Below, in pieces: positions 8,857 through 17,723 of a stretch of 63,798 nucleotides of DNA; positions within the stretch are counted from its first letter, which is position 1, and every line of letters starts with the position of its first letter. The notes beneath the pieces are model-generated. The model had not been told where the DNA came from, did no database searches, and saw nothing but the letters and a program-made list of their open reading frames with translations. Origin of the DNA: an uncultured Ignavibacterium sp. (GTDB lineage: Bacteria; Bacteroidota; Ignavibacteria; Ignavibacteriales; Ignavibacteriaceae); NCBI GenBank assembly GCA_937942875.1, contig CALEBT010000025.1:1-63798 (forward strand). Reading direction: 5' to 3'. The translations under genes were made by a program, and so were the position numbers.

Positions 8857-11800
8857 ATGTTAAAACTTAAATATCGAACATTTTATATTTTTCTTTTGAT
8901 TCTTATTCCGGCGTTTGTCTTTGCTCAGGAGACAATTGAGCAAAGAAGACAAAGAGAGTATCAGACAGTAATTGATTATATAAAAACTAATCATCCAAAT
9001 TATCCTGTAAATCCGACCCCTGAAAAAACTTATAAACTAAAATATGGCAGTAAAAGTAATCTGGCCAAAAAGTTTGCCTTTGAAGATAGAAAACGCTATC
9101 TAATGAACGGTAATAATGTAACCTGCGAAATCTGGAATTACGGAGGAATTGGACCCGGTTATCCCGGAGCAAATTTAAGAGAACTACTTGCAATGGTCTG
9201 GAAAGATGCAGCTTATATTTTCCAATTTACTCCTCTTGTTGCTGCTAAAGTTAAATCTGAAACTGGAGATACAGTTTTTATCGTTAGTGATGGTTTGTAT
9301 GATTACGATCGATTAGGCTTAAGAGATAGAGATCCAGTTACAGGTTTATGGTGGACGTTTGAGCCTTTACCCGGTTATGCAGATCCCAATCAGGAATTTA
9401 TGGCTTCAAATCCGGCATTTGATTCGGATAGAGATGGAAAGCCTGATAGCTGGCCAAGGGATTGGTATAATCCTACATTAGGGCAATATGTCTGGCCAGG
9501 GTACTTAAAACAAGGTGAAAACAACGCTGACCTCGAAGTTTACTGGGCAATGGATGATAGATTTAATCGTGAATTCAGGTATTTCCCTTTTCCTAATGAT
9601 ACTCTTCGCAGAGGATTAGGAGTTCAGATTGATGGACGAGCATTTCAATGGAGTAATTCTTTAGCCGCAAATGCTATTTTCTTTGTTTGGACTATTACAA
9701 ATGTCAGTGAAAAAGATTTGGATTCAGTTGTATTTGGAATTTATGGTGATCCTGATATTGGTGGTGTTGATAACGATGATGATAATGGTTTTTTTATCCC
9801 ACCTTATGGACCAGGGGTTCAGAATATTCCTGTTTATGCAAGAAGTATGGTTTATTTCTGGGATCCTGACATGACAGGTGATAGAGGAGTGAAACTTGGT
9901 TACCTTGGATGTAAATTTCTTGAAAGCCCCGGAAATCCGGATGATGGAATTGATAATGATGGTGATGGTATGATTGATGAACGGCAAGATGATGGAATTG
10001 ATAACGATGGTGATTGGAATCCCGAAACTGATGATGTTGGTGTTGACGGGATTCCATTTACAGGCGATGAAGGTGAAGGTGACGGTATTCCTACACGAGG
10101 TAGAAGATTAGCAGATGGACGTCCTGATCCTCTCGCACCAGGTGAACCGAATTTTGAATATACAGACCTTGATGAAGCAGATCAAATTGGTCTGACAAGT
10201 TTTAATAGTGAATCCTGGGCTACAAGTCTTCTACTGGGTAATGATGCTGATATTTGGAATAGACTAACCCCCGGTAATTTTAGTGAAATTACAAACAATG
10301 AAGATATAGTGTTCATTTTTGGTTCTGGAAAAATTTCATTGAAGAAAGGCGAGACTAAAAGAATTTCGATGGCATTTTTGTTTGGAGAAAATTTACAAGA
10401 TTTATTAGTCACCGCTGAAACAGTTCAGGACATTTATAATAAAAATTATCGCTTCTTCAGACCACCAGATTTGCCAACAGTTACCGCAATACCCGGTGAT
10501 AAAAAAGTAACGCTTATCTGGGATACAAAAGCTGAAGAAAGTGTTGACCCTATTACAGGAAAAGATTTTGAAGGTTATGTTATTTATAGAAGTACACGCC
10601 CTGATTTTGCAGATATTCAGAAAATTACTGATGGTCGGGCTTCAAGCTTTCTTTATGAACCATTAAAGGACTTGAAAGGCTTTGATGCGAAATTTGATTT
10701 GAAAAATAATTGGAGAGGTTATCATCCGGTTGCCTATCAGGGCAGAGGAATTCATTATTATCTCGGTGATGATGTCGGATTAAGACATTATTTTGTTGAT
10801 TCTAATAATGTTATAAATGGTCAGACTTATTACTATGCTGTAGTTGCTTATGATCACGGAGACTCTTTGGGAATTCCACCCACTGAAACAACAAAGAAAA
10901 TTAATGTTGATCCAATTACATCTCAATTAACATTTGATGTAAATACTGTTCAGGTAATTCCTGGTCCGAGAGCATCAGGTTATGTTTATCCTGAAATTAA
11001 ATCAAATGATCTCATACAGGAATCAGGTGTTGGAAATGGTGATGTAAAACCAGTTATTCTAAATGACCTTGTAACAATTGATGAGAATTATACTATTCAG
11101 TTTACTAATCAATATAAATTGAATGACACAACTACTGTGACAAGAAAGAATTATTCGGTAACTGGAGAAAAAATATTCTCAGAGAATGTAATATTATATG
11201 ATGATAAATTTGCAAAACTTTCTCATCCTCATATAATTAATGATCAGAATCTGGTTGTAAAAGATAAAACCGGAAAGATATATTCTATCAATTCAGATTA
11301 TATCATCAGCTTCGATAAAGGAACTATCCGTCGAACAAGTAATTCTGCTATTCCAAATAATTCTGAAGTAAACGTTTCTTACAAATACTATATGATTTAT
11401 CAAAGTACAGCACTTGATGGAGAAGATGATAATCCGGTCTTTAATGGAGTAAAATTGTTTGTATCTGATTATCCCGGATTAAAATATGATAATAAGCGTT
11501 CGGCTTGGAGCAGAAGTGATTTAAAAATTCCGGTTTCTGTTGCTATTTCATCAATAGGTGCCGCAAACAGAAAAGTGCTATGGCCTGCTGATTACCTTAT
11601 TACTTTTTCTGATAATTTCATAGATTCTGCAATGTATTTCAAACTTGGTCAACCGTTAAGAAAAATTGCTGTAAAATATAAAGTAGAGGAAATAACAAAA
11701 GGAGTACCGCAAAGAATTTTAACTGTTCTGAAGGAAAATCAGATTGTTGATACTGCCTGGTCGAGGGGGGATGAAATTATATTTTACAAACCAGGGTCAA

Positions 11801-12303
11801 CAGGAGCATCAACTGATACTCTAACCTGGGGATTTATTGTTTCTCAAATGACAGCAAATGATTCTGTTAAACCTAAATCAGGTGATCAATTTTTCTTTTA
11901 TACTCAAAGGCCTTTCAGTCCTTCAGACAGATTTAAATTGAGTACCCGTGCTCCAAAAGTTGATAATGAAATTGCAAAATCAAGATTAGATAATATTTAT
12001 GTTGTTCCAAATCCCTATGTAGCCGCAAATGAGATAGAGCCTGGTAACAGACTTCCGGGGCAAAACAGAGGTGAAAGAAGAATCTATTTTGAAAATCTTC
12101 CGCCTCAATGCACAATAAGAATATTTACAATTGCAGGAGAATTAGTAACCACTCTTGAACATAATTCAGGAATGGATAATGGAAGGGAATTCTGGAATTT
12201 ATTAAATCGGGATGGTTTCAGCGTCGCTTATGGTATATATATAGCACATATTGATGCTCCTGGAATAGGCGAAAAACTTTTAAAATTCGCTATAATAAAG
12301 TAA
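8857..12303 (+). CDS. Giant secreted protein with Asp-rich Ca-binding repeats, FN3-like region and FlgD-type C-terminus
   Basis: An ATG at 8845 is also in frame, but the ATG at 8857 is preferred. It has GGAG six bases upstream and puts a clean signal peptide (MLKLKYRTFYIFLLI, then FVFAQ) at the N-terminus, giving 1148 residues. The middle has a thrombospondin-3-like calcium-binding stretch with repeated DGIDNDGD motifs (nt about 9940-10075). A fibronectin-III-like segment follows (TAIPGDKKVTLIWD, then DFEGYVIYRST). The last ~100 residues (VVPNPYVAANE to LLKFAIIK) look like the FlgD-Ig-like form of a T9SS sorting domain lacking NYPNPFN. It sits between the receptor and the PorV-like gene. I do not recognise a specific function; a surface-attached binding protein is likely. 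Confidence 0.8.
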   Translation: MLKLKYRTFYIFLLILIPAFVFAQETIEQRRQREYQTVIDYIKTNHPNYPVNPTPEKTYKLKYGSKSNLAKKFAFEDRKRYLMNGNNVTCEIWNYGGIGPGYPGANLRELLAMVWKDAAYIFQFTPLVAAKVKSETGDTVFIVSDGLYDYDRLGLRDRDPVTGLWWTFEPLPGYADPNQEFMASNPAFDSDRDGKPDSWPRDWYNPTLGQYVWPGYLKQGENNADLEVYWAMDDRFNREFRYFPFPNDTLRRGLGVQIDGRAFQWSNSLAANAIFFVWTITNVSEKDLDSVVFGIYGDPDIGGVDNDDDNGFFIPPYGPGVQNIPVYARSMVYFWDPDMTGDRGVKLGYLGCKFLESPGNPDDGIDNDGDGMIDERQDDGIDNDGDWNPETDDVGVDGIPFTGDEGEGDGIPTRGRRLADGRPDPLAPGEPNFEYTDLDEADQIGLTSFNSESWATSLLLGNDADIWNRLTPGNFSEITNNEDIVFIFGSGKISLKKGETKRISMAFLFGENLQDLLVTAETVQDIYNKNYRFFRPPDLPTVTAIPGDKKVTLIWDTKAEESVDPITGKDFEGYVIYRSTRPDFADIQKITDGRASSFLYEPLKDLKGFDAKFDLKNNWRGYHPVAYQGRGIHYYLGDDVGLRHYFVDSNNVINGQTYYYAVVAYDHGDSLGIPPTETTKKINVDPITSQLTFDVNTVQVIPGPRASGYVYPEIKSNDLIQESGVGNGDVKPVILNDLVTIDENYTIQFTNQYKLNDTTTVTRKNYSVTGEKIFSENVILYDDKFAKLSHPHIINDQNLVVKDKTGKIYSINSDYIISFDKGTIRRTSNSAIPNNSEVNVSYKYYMIYQSTALDGEDDNPVFNGVKLFVSDYPGLKYDNKRSAWSRSDLKIPVSVAISSIGAANRKVLWPADYLITFSDNFIDSAMYFKLGQPLRKIAVKYKVEEITKGVPQRILTVLKENQIVDTAWSRGDEIIFYKPGSTGASTDTLTWGFIVSQMTANDSVKPKSGDQFFFYTQRPFSPSDRFKLSTRAPKVDNEIAKSRLDNIYVVPNPYVAANEIEPGNRLPGQNRGERRIYFENLPPQCTIRIFTIAGELVTTLEHNSGMDNGREFWNLLNRDGFSVAYGIYIAHIDAPGIGEKLLKFAIIK

Positions 12304-12322
12304 TTGCAGAAGGAGTTTAACA

Positions 12323-13336
12323 ATGAAAAAAATATTTTTATCAATTGTAATAGTAGTAACTTTTTTACAGTTTACTAACATATTCGCTCAGACATTAAAA
12401 ACCGGAACAACTTCTGCACAGGTATTGAAATTAAATGTCGGTCCCAGAGCCATTGGAATGGGTGGTGCATATACTTCTGTGGCGAATGATATTCTTTCCA
12501 CTTATTGGAATCCAAGCGGAACTGCAGAAATTAAATCCAATGAAGCATTTTTTAACCACACTGATATGTATTTAGATATAAAACACGACTATGCTGCTTT
12601 CGCAACAAATTTATCAGATTTCGGTACTGTAGGAGCATTTGTATCTGTGTTATCAATGGGAGAAATGCTTGTCAGAACTACCAGTCAACCAGAAGGCACA
12701 GGTGAATATTTTGATGCCGGTGCTCTGGTCATTGGTTTAAATTACTCCAGATTTCTAACAGAAAATTTCGCAATTGGTTTTAATGCAAAATACATCAACG
12801 AATCAATCTGGCATATGTCTGCTACAGGATTTGCAATTGATGTCGGTACTCTTTATAAAATTCAGGTATTGAATGAATTAAGGATAGCAGCCAGCATTTC
12901 CAACTTTGGAACTAAAATGCAACTTAGCGGAAGAGATATTACCAGAACAGTTCCTTCAGGCGGTGGAGGCAAAGATTTAGTGCCGGTTAATTATGAATTG
13001 GATAAATTTGACCTTCCGCTGATATTCAGATTTGGAATATCATCTGACTTATTGAAAACAGAGTCAAACAGATTAACATTAGCTTTTGATGCTGTTCATC
13101 CAAACGATCATAGTGAATTTATTAACTCTGGTTTTGAATATGCCTGGGAAGAAATAATTTTTATCCGTGCAGGATATAATTCTCTGTTTGAGGTAAATTC
13201 AGAAAAAGGTTTAACTCTTGGATTTGGACTAAATTACAGACTGATGGATGTAGTAAAAATAAAACTTGATTATGCTTATCAGGATTTTGGAAGACTTACA
13301 AGTCTGCACTATTTTTCTGTTGGACTGAGTTTTTAA
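12323..13336 (+). CDS. PorV/PorQ-family outer-membrane beta-barrel protein
   Basis: This 337-residue protein has a signal peptide (about 1-22, ending IFAQ) followed by the family's N-terminal signature (GPRAIGMGGAYTSVANDILS, then YWNPSGTA). It then has alternating barrel strands and ends HYFSVGLSF with a terminal Phe. PorV is the T9SS shuttle that carries cargo from the SprA translocon to the attachment machinery. PorV-like paralogues are often found next to receptor/secreted-protein modules in Ignavibacteria-like genomes, and whether this copy is the true PorV or a paralogue cannot be decided here. It starts after AAGGAG, 19 bp downstream of the giant secreted protein, and is followed by a strong terminator. 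Confidence 0.85.
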   Translation: MKKIFLSIVIVVTFLQFTNIFAQTLKTGTTSAQVLKLNVGPRAIGMGGAYTSVANDILSTYWNPSGTAEIKSNEAFFNHTDMYLDIKHDYAAFATNLSDFGTVGAFVSVLSMGEMLVRTTSQPEGTGEYFDAGALVIGLNYSRFLTENFAIGFNAKYINESIWHMSATGFAIDVGTLYKIQVLNELRIAASISNFGTKMQLSGRDITRTVPSGGGGKDLVPVNYELDKFDLPLIFRFGISSDLLKTESNRLTLAFDAVHPNDHSEFINSGFEYAWEEIIFIRAGYNSLFEVNSEKGLTLGFGLNYRLMDVVKIKLDYAYQDFGRLTSLHYFSVGLSF

Positions 13337-13362
13337 GATACGGCTTAATATAACTTAAATTT

Positions 13363-13397
13363 GGGTGTCAGAGATTTTATCATACTGACACCCTTTT
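13363..13397 (+). terminator. Rho-independent terminator ending the receptor module
   Basis: A perfect 9-bp stem, GGGTGTCAG (13363-13371) and CTGACACCC (13385-13393), is followed by TTTT. It ends the receptor / giant secreted protein / PorV-like transcription unit. Confidence 0.85.
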
Positions 13398-13445
13398 GAT
13401 AATTAATTTTTTATTTCTCAACTAATCAATTTAATTAGTTACCTG

Positions 13446-14531
13446 ATGAAGATATTTTTATATTTTATTATAACAGTAATTTCCCTTCAGGCACAGTCTT
13501 TCAGATTGAACAGACCTGTAAAAGATAATGTTGAAACAAATGGAAGTTATTTATTTGGAGAGCCACGTTATCAAGACCCTCAAAATGCTCACAGGGGAAT
13601 TGATATTCTAATAAGATGGGACACAGTTAAATCTGCATCAGCAGGGATGGTACATTTTGTAGGTTACAATCCCAATGATACAATTGGTGGTTATGAACCT
13701 AATGGAGCTGGAAATTATGTCGTGATTAAAAGTCAGTGGCAGAGCCGCTGGATTTTTATCTATTATATGCATTTGCAAAAACCACTTGTAAATGTGAACG
13801 ATTTAGTCTTAACAGGACAGCCAATTGCCATCTCAGGAAATACGGGTCGCTCTACAGGAGCACATCTACATTTTGAAATTCGTTTAGATTACCCTCAATC
13901 AACAAGTAGAAGAACTAAAAATCCAGAATTGTGGTGTGCTATTACTGGTATGGGAGCAATTTACGGGAGAGTTCCAAATGCACCTAACAGCACACGGGTA
14001 GATATTTTCCCTGACCCAAAACCTCGTCCACCTTATACAACTTTTAGCTATGCACTAACATATAATTTTAACGATCCATACATTGGCAGTGATGAAACTT
14101 ATAATGAAAATTATGCTATTGGAGATGTTAAACCCGGAACATACACCATACGTTCATTAAATGGTGCTTATCTAAGAACAGTTTCAGTTGGTGCTGGACA
14201 GGTTGTAAACGCTGATGGATCAGTAAGTGTTCCCTTTGATTTAGAAATACCATCAGATTTCAGTCTTGAACAGAATTATCCAAATCCTTTTAATTCAACT
14301 ACTGTTATTTCATTTAAGTTACAAGAATATGGTTATGTTCAGTTAAAAGTTTATGATTTACTTGGACGAGAAGTAGCAACAATTTTGGACGAGGAAAAAC
14401 CAGCAGGAGAATTTCATCAGTTTTTTGATGCAAATGATTTATCTTCTGGTATTTATATCTATCAAATAAGTGTTACAACATCATCAGGAAAAAATTTTAT
14501 TCAGAGTAAAAAAATGACTTTAATAAAATAA
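13446..14531 (+). CDS. Secreted M23 (LytM-type) peptidase with T9SS sorting domain
   Basis: This 361-residue protein has a signal peptide (about 1-17), then a peptidase M23 domain at about 20-170. All zinc/catalytic positions are visible: His49 and Asp53 in HRGID, His109 in YYMHL, and His140/His142 in GAHLHFEIR. Enzymes of this family cut peptide cross-links in peptidoglycan or, when secreted, other glycine-rich proteins. The C-terminal ~85 residues are a type A T9SS sorting domain (FSLEQNYPNPFNSTTVISF, ending MTLIK). The peptidase is therefore probably exported to the cell surface or medium rather than acting on its own wall. The VOC gene follows after 11 bp. Confidence 0.92.
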   Translation: MKIFLYFIITVISLQAQSFRLNRPVKDNVETNGSYLFGEPRYQDPQNAHRGIDILIRWDTVKSASAGMVHFVGYNPNDTIGGYEPNGAGNYVVIKSQWQSRWIFIYYMHLQKPLVNVNDLVLTGQPIAISGNTGRSTGAHLHFEIRLDYPQSTSRRTKNPELWCAITGMGAIYGRVPNAPNSTRVDIFPDPKPRPPYTTFSYALTYNFNDPYIGSDETYNENYAIGDVKPGTYTIRSLNGAYLRTVSVGAGQVVNADGSVSVPFDLEIPSDFSLEQNYPNPFNSTTVISFKLQEYGYVQLKVYDLLGREVATILDEEKPAGEFHQFFDANDLSSGIYIYQISVTTSSGKNFIQSKKMTLIK

Positions 14532-14542
14532 GAGGTAAAAAA

Positions 14543-14893
14543 ATGGCTGAAACTTTAATTGGACATATTGAAATTCCAACTACTGATTTAGAAAAAGCAA
14601 AACAATTTTATTATAATGTTCTTGGATGGGACTTCAAACCTTTTGGTAACGGATATTTACTTTTCAATAATCATAAAGGAATTATGGCTGGATTAAGATT
14701 AGTTGAAAAAGTTAATACGGGAGAAACAACAGTTTTTCACGTAAATATACCTGATATAAATTCAATCTTAGAGAAAGTTAAAGAAAACGGCGGGGCAGTA
14801 AAACGAAATAAAACAACAATTCCTGCAATGGGCTACTACGCACTTTTTACTGATTTAGATGGAAATACAATCGGACTTTATCAGAGAGGGTGA
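14543..14893 (+). CDS. VOC-superfamily (glyoxalase/bleomycin-resistance-like) protein
   Basis: A single 116-residue vicinal-oxygen-chelate module. It opens IGHIEIPTTDLEKAKQFYYNV and ends with the typical FTDLDGNTIGLYQR strand. It has no signal peptide, so it is cytoplasmic. Proteins of this short class (PhnB/CFP30-like) often bind metal or small ligands, and the reaction cannot be assigned. RBS AGAGG lies upstream; it may be cotranscribed with the M23 peptidase, although the functions look unrelated. Confidence 0.85.
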   Translation: MAETLIGHIEIPTTDLEKAKQFYYNVLGWDFKPFGNGYLLFNNHKGIMAGLRLVEKVNTGETTVFHVNIPDINSILEKVKENGGAVKRNKTTIPAMGYYALFTDLDGNTIGLYQRG

Positions 14894-14935
14894 AAAGTTA
14901 ATCTATTCTTAATATAATGTTTATATTTTTCTTAG

Positions 14936-15581
14936 TTTGTCAATAGAAACATTTTATTAAATTGGCAAACACAGACAGAAGTAAATAACTTCCGCTTTGA
15001 GATTGAGCGAGCATCCTATTTAGGGGCTATCTAAAAAGTAATTATATAAATTAATAGACCGCAGATTTTGACAGATTTTAACGGATTAACACGAATAAAT
15101 GGTACTTTTTAGACAGCCCCTACCTATGGAATGGGATAAGATTGGCTTTGTTGCCGGTAGTGGAAATTCAAACTCGCCAAAAGAATATTCATTCATTGAT
15201 AACACATTAACAAAATCAGGAAAATATGCGTACAGACTAAAACAAATAGATACCGATGGAAGTTATGAATATTCAAAAGAAGTTGAAGTTGATTACTGGT
15301 CAGTAGATAAATTCTCGCTTGAGCAGAACTATCCCAACCCATTCAATCCATCTACGGACATAAGTTATCAGATACCAATAAGTGGAAGAGTTAGTTTGAA
15401 GGTATATGATATCTTAGGAAAAGAGATAGCGACGTTGGTTGATGAATATAAAGAAGCAGGCAGGTACAAAGTTGAGTTTCAGTCAACAGCAGGCAGTTGG
15501 CAGTTGGCAAATGGAGTTTATCTTTACAAGCTACAGTCTGGAGATTATGTAGAAGTAAAGAAGATGATAATAGCGAAGTAA
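14936..15581 (+). pseudogene. Remnant of a T9SS cargo gene, interrupted by a short inverted-repeat element
   Basis: The left part reads WQTQTEVNNFRFEIERASYL from 14963 (open back to 14936, after an in-frame TAG at 14933-14935). The frame then enters an inverted-repeat element and stops at 15032. Deleting 15023-15122 (the 98-bp element plus one TA copy) joins TTA to CCT and continues in frame as PMEWDKIGFVAGSGNSNSP. The rest includes a fibronectin-like end (YAYRLKQIDTDGSYEYSKEV) and a full T9SS sorting domain (FSLEQNYPNPFNPSTDISYQ, ending MIIAK). The nearest in-frame ATG, at 15099, lies inside the element and is not the original start. The 5' two-thirds or more of the gene is missing, so this is a dead fragment rather than a functional 160-residue protein. 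Confidence 0.85.
15023..15120. mobile_element. 98-bp MITE-like element with 18-bp terminal inverted repeats and TA target duplication
   Basis: The left end AGGGGCTATCTAAAAAGTA (15022-15040) and the right end TACTTTTTAGACAGCCCCT (15103-15121) are inverted copies with one mismatch. Taking the repeat from the first G, the element is flanked by TA on both sides (15021-15022 and 15121-15122). The interior carries a short direct repeat (CAGATTTT twice at about 15062-15079) and has no coding capacity. The same ends recur at 63526-63655. Confidence 0.8.
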
Positions 15582-15610
15582 AACAAATTAATGAAGTATT
15601 TAAAAAATTA

Positions 15611-15642
15611 CCCCCTTTGTTAAAAACAGAGGGGGATTTTTT
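15611..15642. terminator. Rho-independent terminator, probably bidirectional
   Basis: An 11-bp stem is formed by CCCCCTTTGTT (15611-15621) and AACAGAGGGGG (15625-15635), with one G-U pair, and is followed by a run of T. On the other strand the stem is also followed by a T-rich run (15602-15608). It sits between the convergent cargo remnant and the OsmC gene. Confidence 0.8.
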
Positions 15643-15712
15643 AGCCTCTAATTACATTATTTGTTACTAAGTAAAATTTGTATTAAACTCTTAAATATTT
15701 GGATAGATTTAG

Positions 15713-16135
15713 CTATTCAACAATTCTGTAACAATGCTTTATCTCAATTGCTTTTTGTAACATTGCTGTAACACTACAGTATTTTGTCTGAGAAAGCTCT
15801 ATTGCTCTTTCAACTGCTTCACGGGCAATATTTTTACCATAAAAAACATATTCCAAATTGATTTTAGTGTAAACCTGTGGATGTTCTTCCTGCATCTCTG
15901 CTGATATATTAATTTCAAAATTATTTAATTGAACTTCTTTCTTTTCAAGAATAGTAACAACATCACTTGCAGTACAACCAGCTAATGCAAGCAGTAAAAG
16001 TTCTTTGGGTCTGATTGCAGCGTTGCTACCTCCAAAATTTTCGGGACCATCCATTGTTATCCAATGATTTGAATCTGTTTTCCCGATAAAAGTTATACCT
16101 TTTACTTGCTTTAAATATGCTTTCTTCAATGACAT
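15713..16135 (-). CDS. OsmC-family protein
   Basis: This 140-residue cytoplasmic protein has the OsmC fold pattern. It contains IRPKELLLLALAGCTASDVV with Cys54 and, near the C-terminus, TKYCSVTAML with Cys120. These are the two redox cysteines of the family, which reduces organic hydroperoxides or, in the YhfA subgroup, has unknown substrates. It resembles the YhfA-like branch more than the classical Ohr proteins. It is 57 bp downstream of the decarboxylase gene on the same strand and may share its transcript. Confidence 0.88.
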   Translation of the reverse strand: MSLKKAYLKQVKGITFIGKTDSNHWITMDGPENFGGSNAAIRPKELLLLALAGCTASDVVTILEKKEVQLNNFEINISAEMQEEHPQVYTKINLEYVFYGKNIAREAVERAIELSQTKYCSVTAMLQKAIEIKHCYRIVE

Positions 16136-16192
16136 AAATTTTTCCTTTTTATTAGTTAGGATGAATTTTGTATAAAAAGGTTACAGACAATT

Positions 16193-17626
16193 TTAGTTAT
16201 TCTCAGTTAATTTTATGATTGATTCTTCAATTATTTTTTTAGCAAGTTCAATATGCTTTTCTTCCTGCCAATAACTACCAATAGTTAAACGAAGTACCAA
16301 TTGATTCTTAAACTTTGTATGAGAAATAAAAATTTTACCTGAAGAATTTATTAAATCAAGAAGTTTTTGGTTATAAAAATTCGATTCTTCAACAGAGGAT
16401 ATTGAATCTGATTTGAATTGAAAACATACTGTTGAAAAATGCACGGGAGCAATCAAAATTAAATTCTTATGATTTGATACCCAATCAGCAAATTTTCTCG
16501 CCCAAGTTATGTGATTCCTAATTTTTTCTTCAATTCCTGCAACACCAAGATTGCCAATTATAAACCACAACTTTAAAGCTCTGAATCTTCGCCCAAGTTG
16601 AAGCCCATAATCCATTAGATTATCAACTTCATCATCCTCCTGCGTTCTTAAATATTCAGGAATTAAAGAGAAAGCACTTTTAAGTACGCTTTTCTTTTTT
16701 GTAAGATAGATGCTGCAATCCATTGGTGTAAACATCCATTTGTGCGGATTAATAACCATTGAATCTGCGTTCTCCCAACCTTTAGTAATCCATTTCATTT
16801 CAGGTAAAATAGCTGCAACACCTGCATAAGCAGCATCAATATGAAGCCACAAGTCAAACTCTTTGCATAATTCAGATATTTTTTCCACAGGATCAATACT
16901 TGCAAATGAGGTTGTTCCAACAGTTGCAACAACACAGAATGGTCTCATACCTTGTTTAAAGTCTGATAAAATTTGTGTTCTTAATTGTTCAGTGTCCATT
17001 TCAAATTTATAATTGGTGTTAATTTTTCTAACATTCTCTTGACCAATACCAAGAGCAATTGCAGATTTTTCAACTGAAGAGTGTGCGTGTTCTGAACAAT
17101 AGATTGATAATTTGGGTAAATCATTTCTGCCTGAAGTTCCTTTATCTCTGATTTCCAGATTCAATTGCTCACGCGCTGAAGCCAGAGCGTGAAAAGTGCT
17201 GATTGATGCTGTGTCATAAATAATTCCCCAGAAATTATCACTTATTCCAATCATTTTTTTCATCCATTTAATTGTAACTTCCTCCAGCTCTGTAACCACT
17301 GGGGAGGTTTTCCATATCATTCCATTAAGATTCAAAGCTGCGATAAGAAATTCTGCTAAAATACCAGCTTCGCATGATGTAGAATTAAAATAAGCCATAA
17401 AACCAGGGTGATTCCAATGAGTAATTCCTTTGAATAAAAAACTGTCAAAATCTTTGAGTAAATCTTGAATTGGTCTGCTTTCCGCCGGAGGTTCAGAATT
17501 TAACAATTTTTTAATTTCACTTGGTTCAGTACTTGATAAAACGGGATATTGTTCTATTTTTTTGAAATAATTGATAATCCAATCGGATATAATCCTCTGG
17601 TTTTTTCTGAATTCTGAGTTGTCCAT
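16193..17626 (-). CDS. Group II pyridoxal-phosphate-dependent amino-acid decarboxylase
   Basis: This 477-residue protein resembles aromatic-L-amino-acid decarboxylases (pfam00282). The PLP lysine is Lys296 in NPHKWMFTPMDC, with Asp264 in HIDAAYAG for the pyridine nitrogen and His182 in AHSSVEKSA stacking on the cofactor. The N-terminal HWNHPGFMAYF segment also fits. It probably decarboxylates an aromatic amino acid (tyrosine, phenylalanine or tryptophan) to an amine, but substrate choice cannot be read from the sequence. No amine transporter or antiporter is adjacent. It is cytoplasmic and divergent from the SCO1-like gene. Confidence 0.9.
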   Translation of the reverse strand: MDNSEFRKNQRIISDWIINYFKKIEQYPVLSSTEPSEIKKLLNSEPPAESRPIQDLLKDFDSFLFKGITHWNHPGFMAYFNSTSCEAGILAEFLIAALNLNGMIWKTSPVVTELEEVTIKWMKKMIGISDNFWGIIYDTASISTFHALASAREQLNLEIRDKGTSGRNDLPKLSIYCSEHAHSSVEKSAIALGIGQENVRKINTNYKFEMDTEQLRTQILSDFKQGMRPFCVVATVGTTSFASIDPVEKISELCKEFDLWLHIDAAYAGVAAILPEMKWITKGWENADSMVINPHKWMFTPMDCSIYLTKKKSVLKSAFSLIPEYLRTQEDDEVDNLMDYGLQLGRRFRALKLWFIIGNLGVAGIEEKIRNHITWARKFADWVSNHKNLILIAPVHFSTVCFQFKSDSISSVEESNFYNQKLLDLINSSGKIFISHTKFKNQLVLRLTIGSYWQEEKHIELAKKIIEESIIKLTENN

Positions 17627-17723
17627 AATATTTTACCCTACCATTGTATAGAAAACTATTTTCTTAATTTTCAAAATTATCTCTATTTTTCTGTATATGA
17701 TAATTAAAATATTAGATGAATAA

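Noticed and set aside
9724-10057. Two overlapping minus-strand open frames
   Set aside because: They are the antisense of the repeated GATGATGG-rich calcium-binding codons in the giant secreted protein and read as low-complexity His/Ile sequence.
9930-10090. DNA tandem repeat or CRISPR-like array
   Set aside because: The repetition is at codon level (DGIDNDGD calcium loops) within a continuous reading frame and has no spacer pattern.
15099-15581. A complete 160-residue T9SS protein
   Set aside because: The ATG lies inside the inverted-repeat element and no signal peptide is present; it is the 3' end of a disrupted gene.
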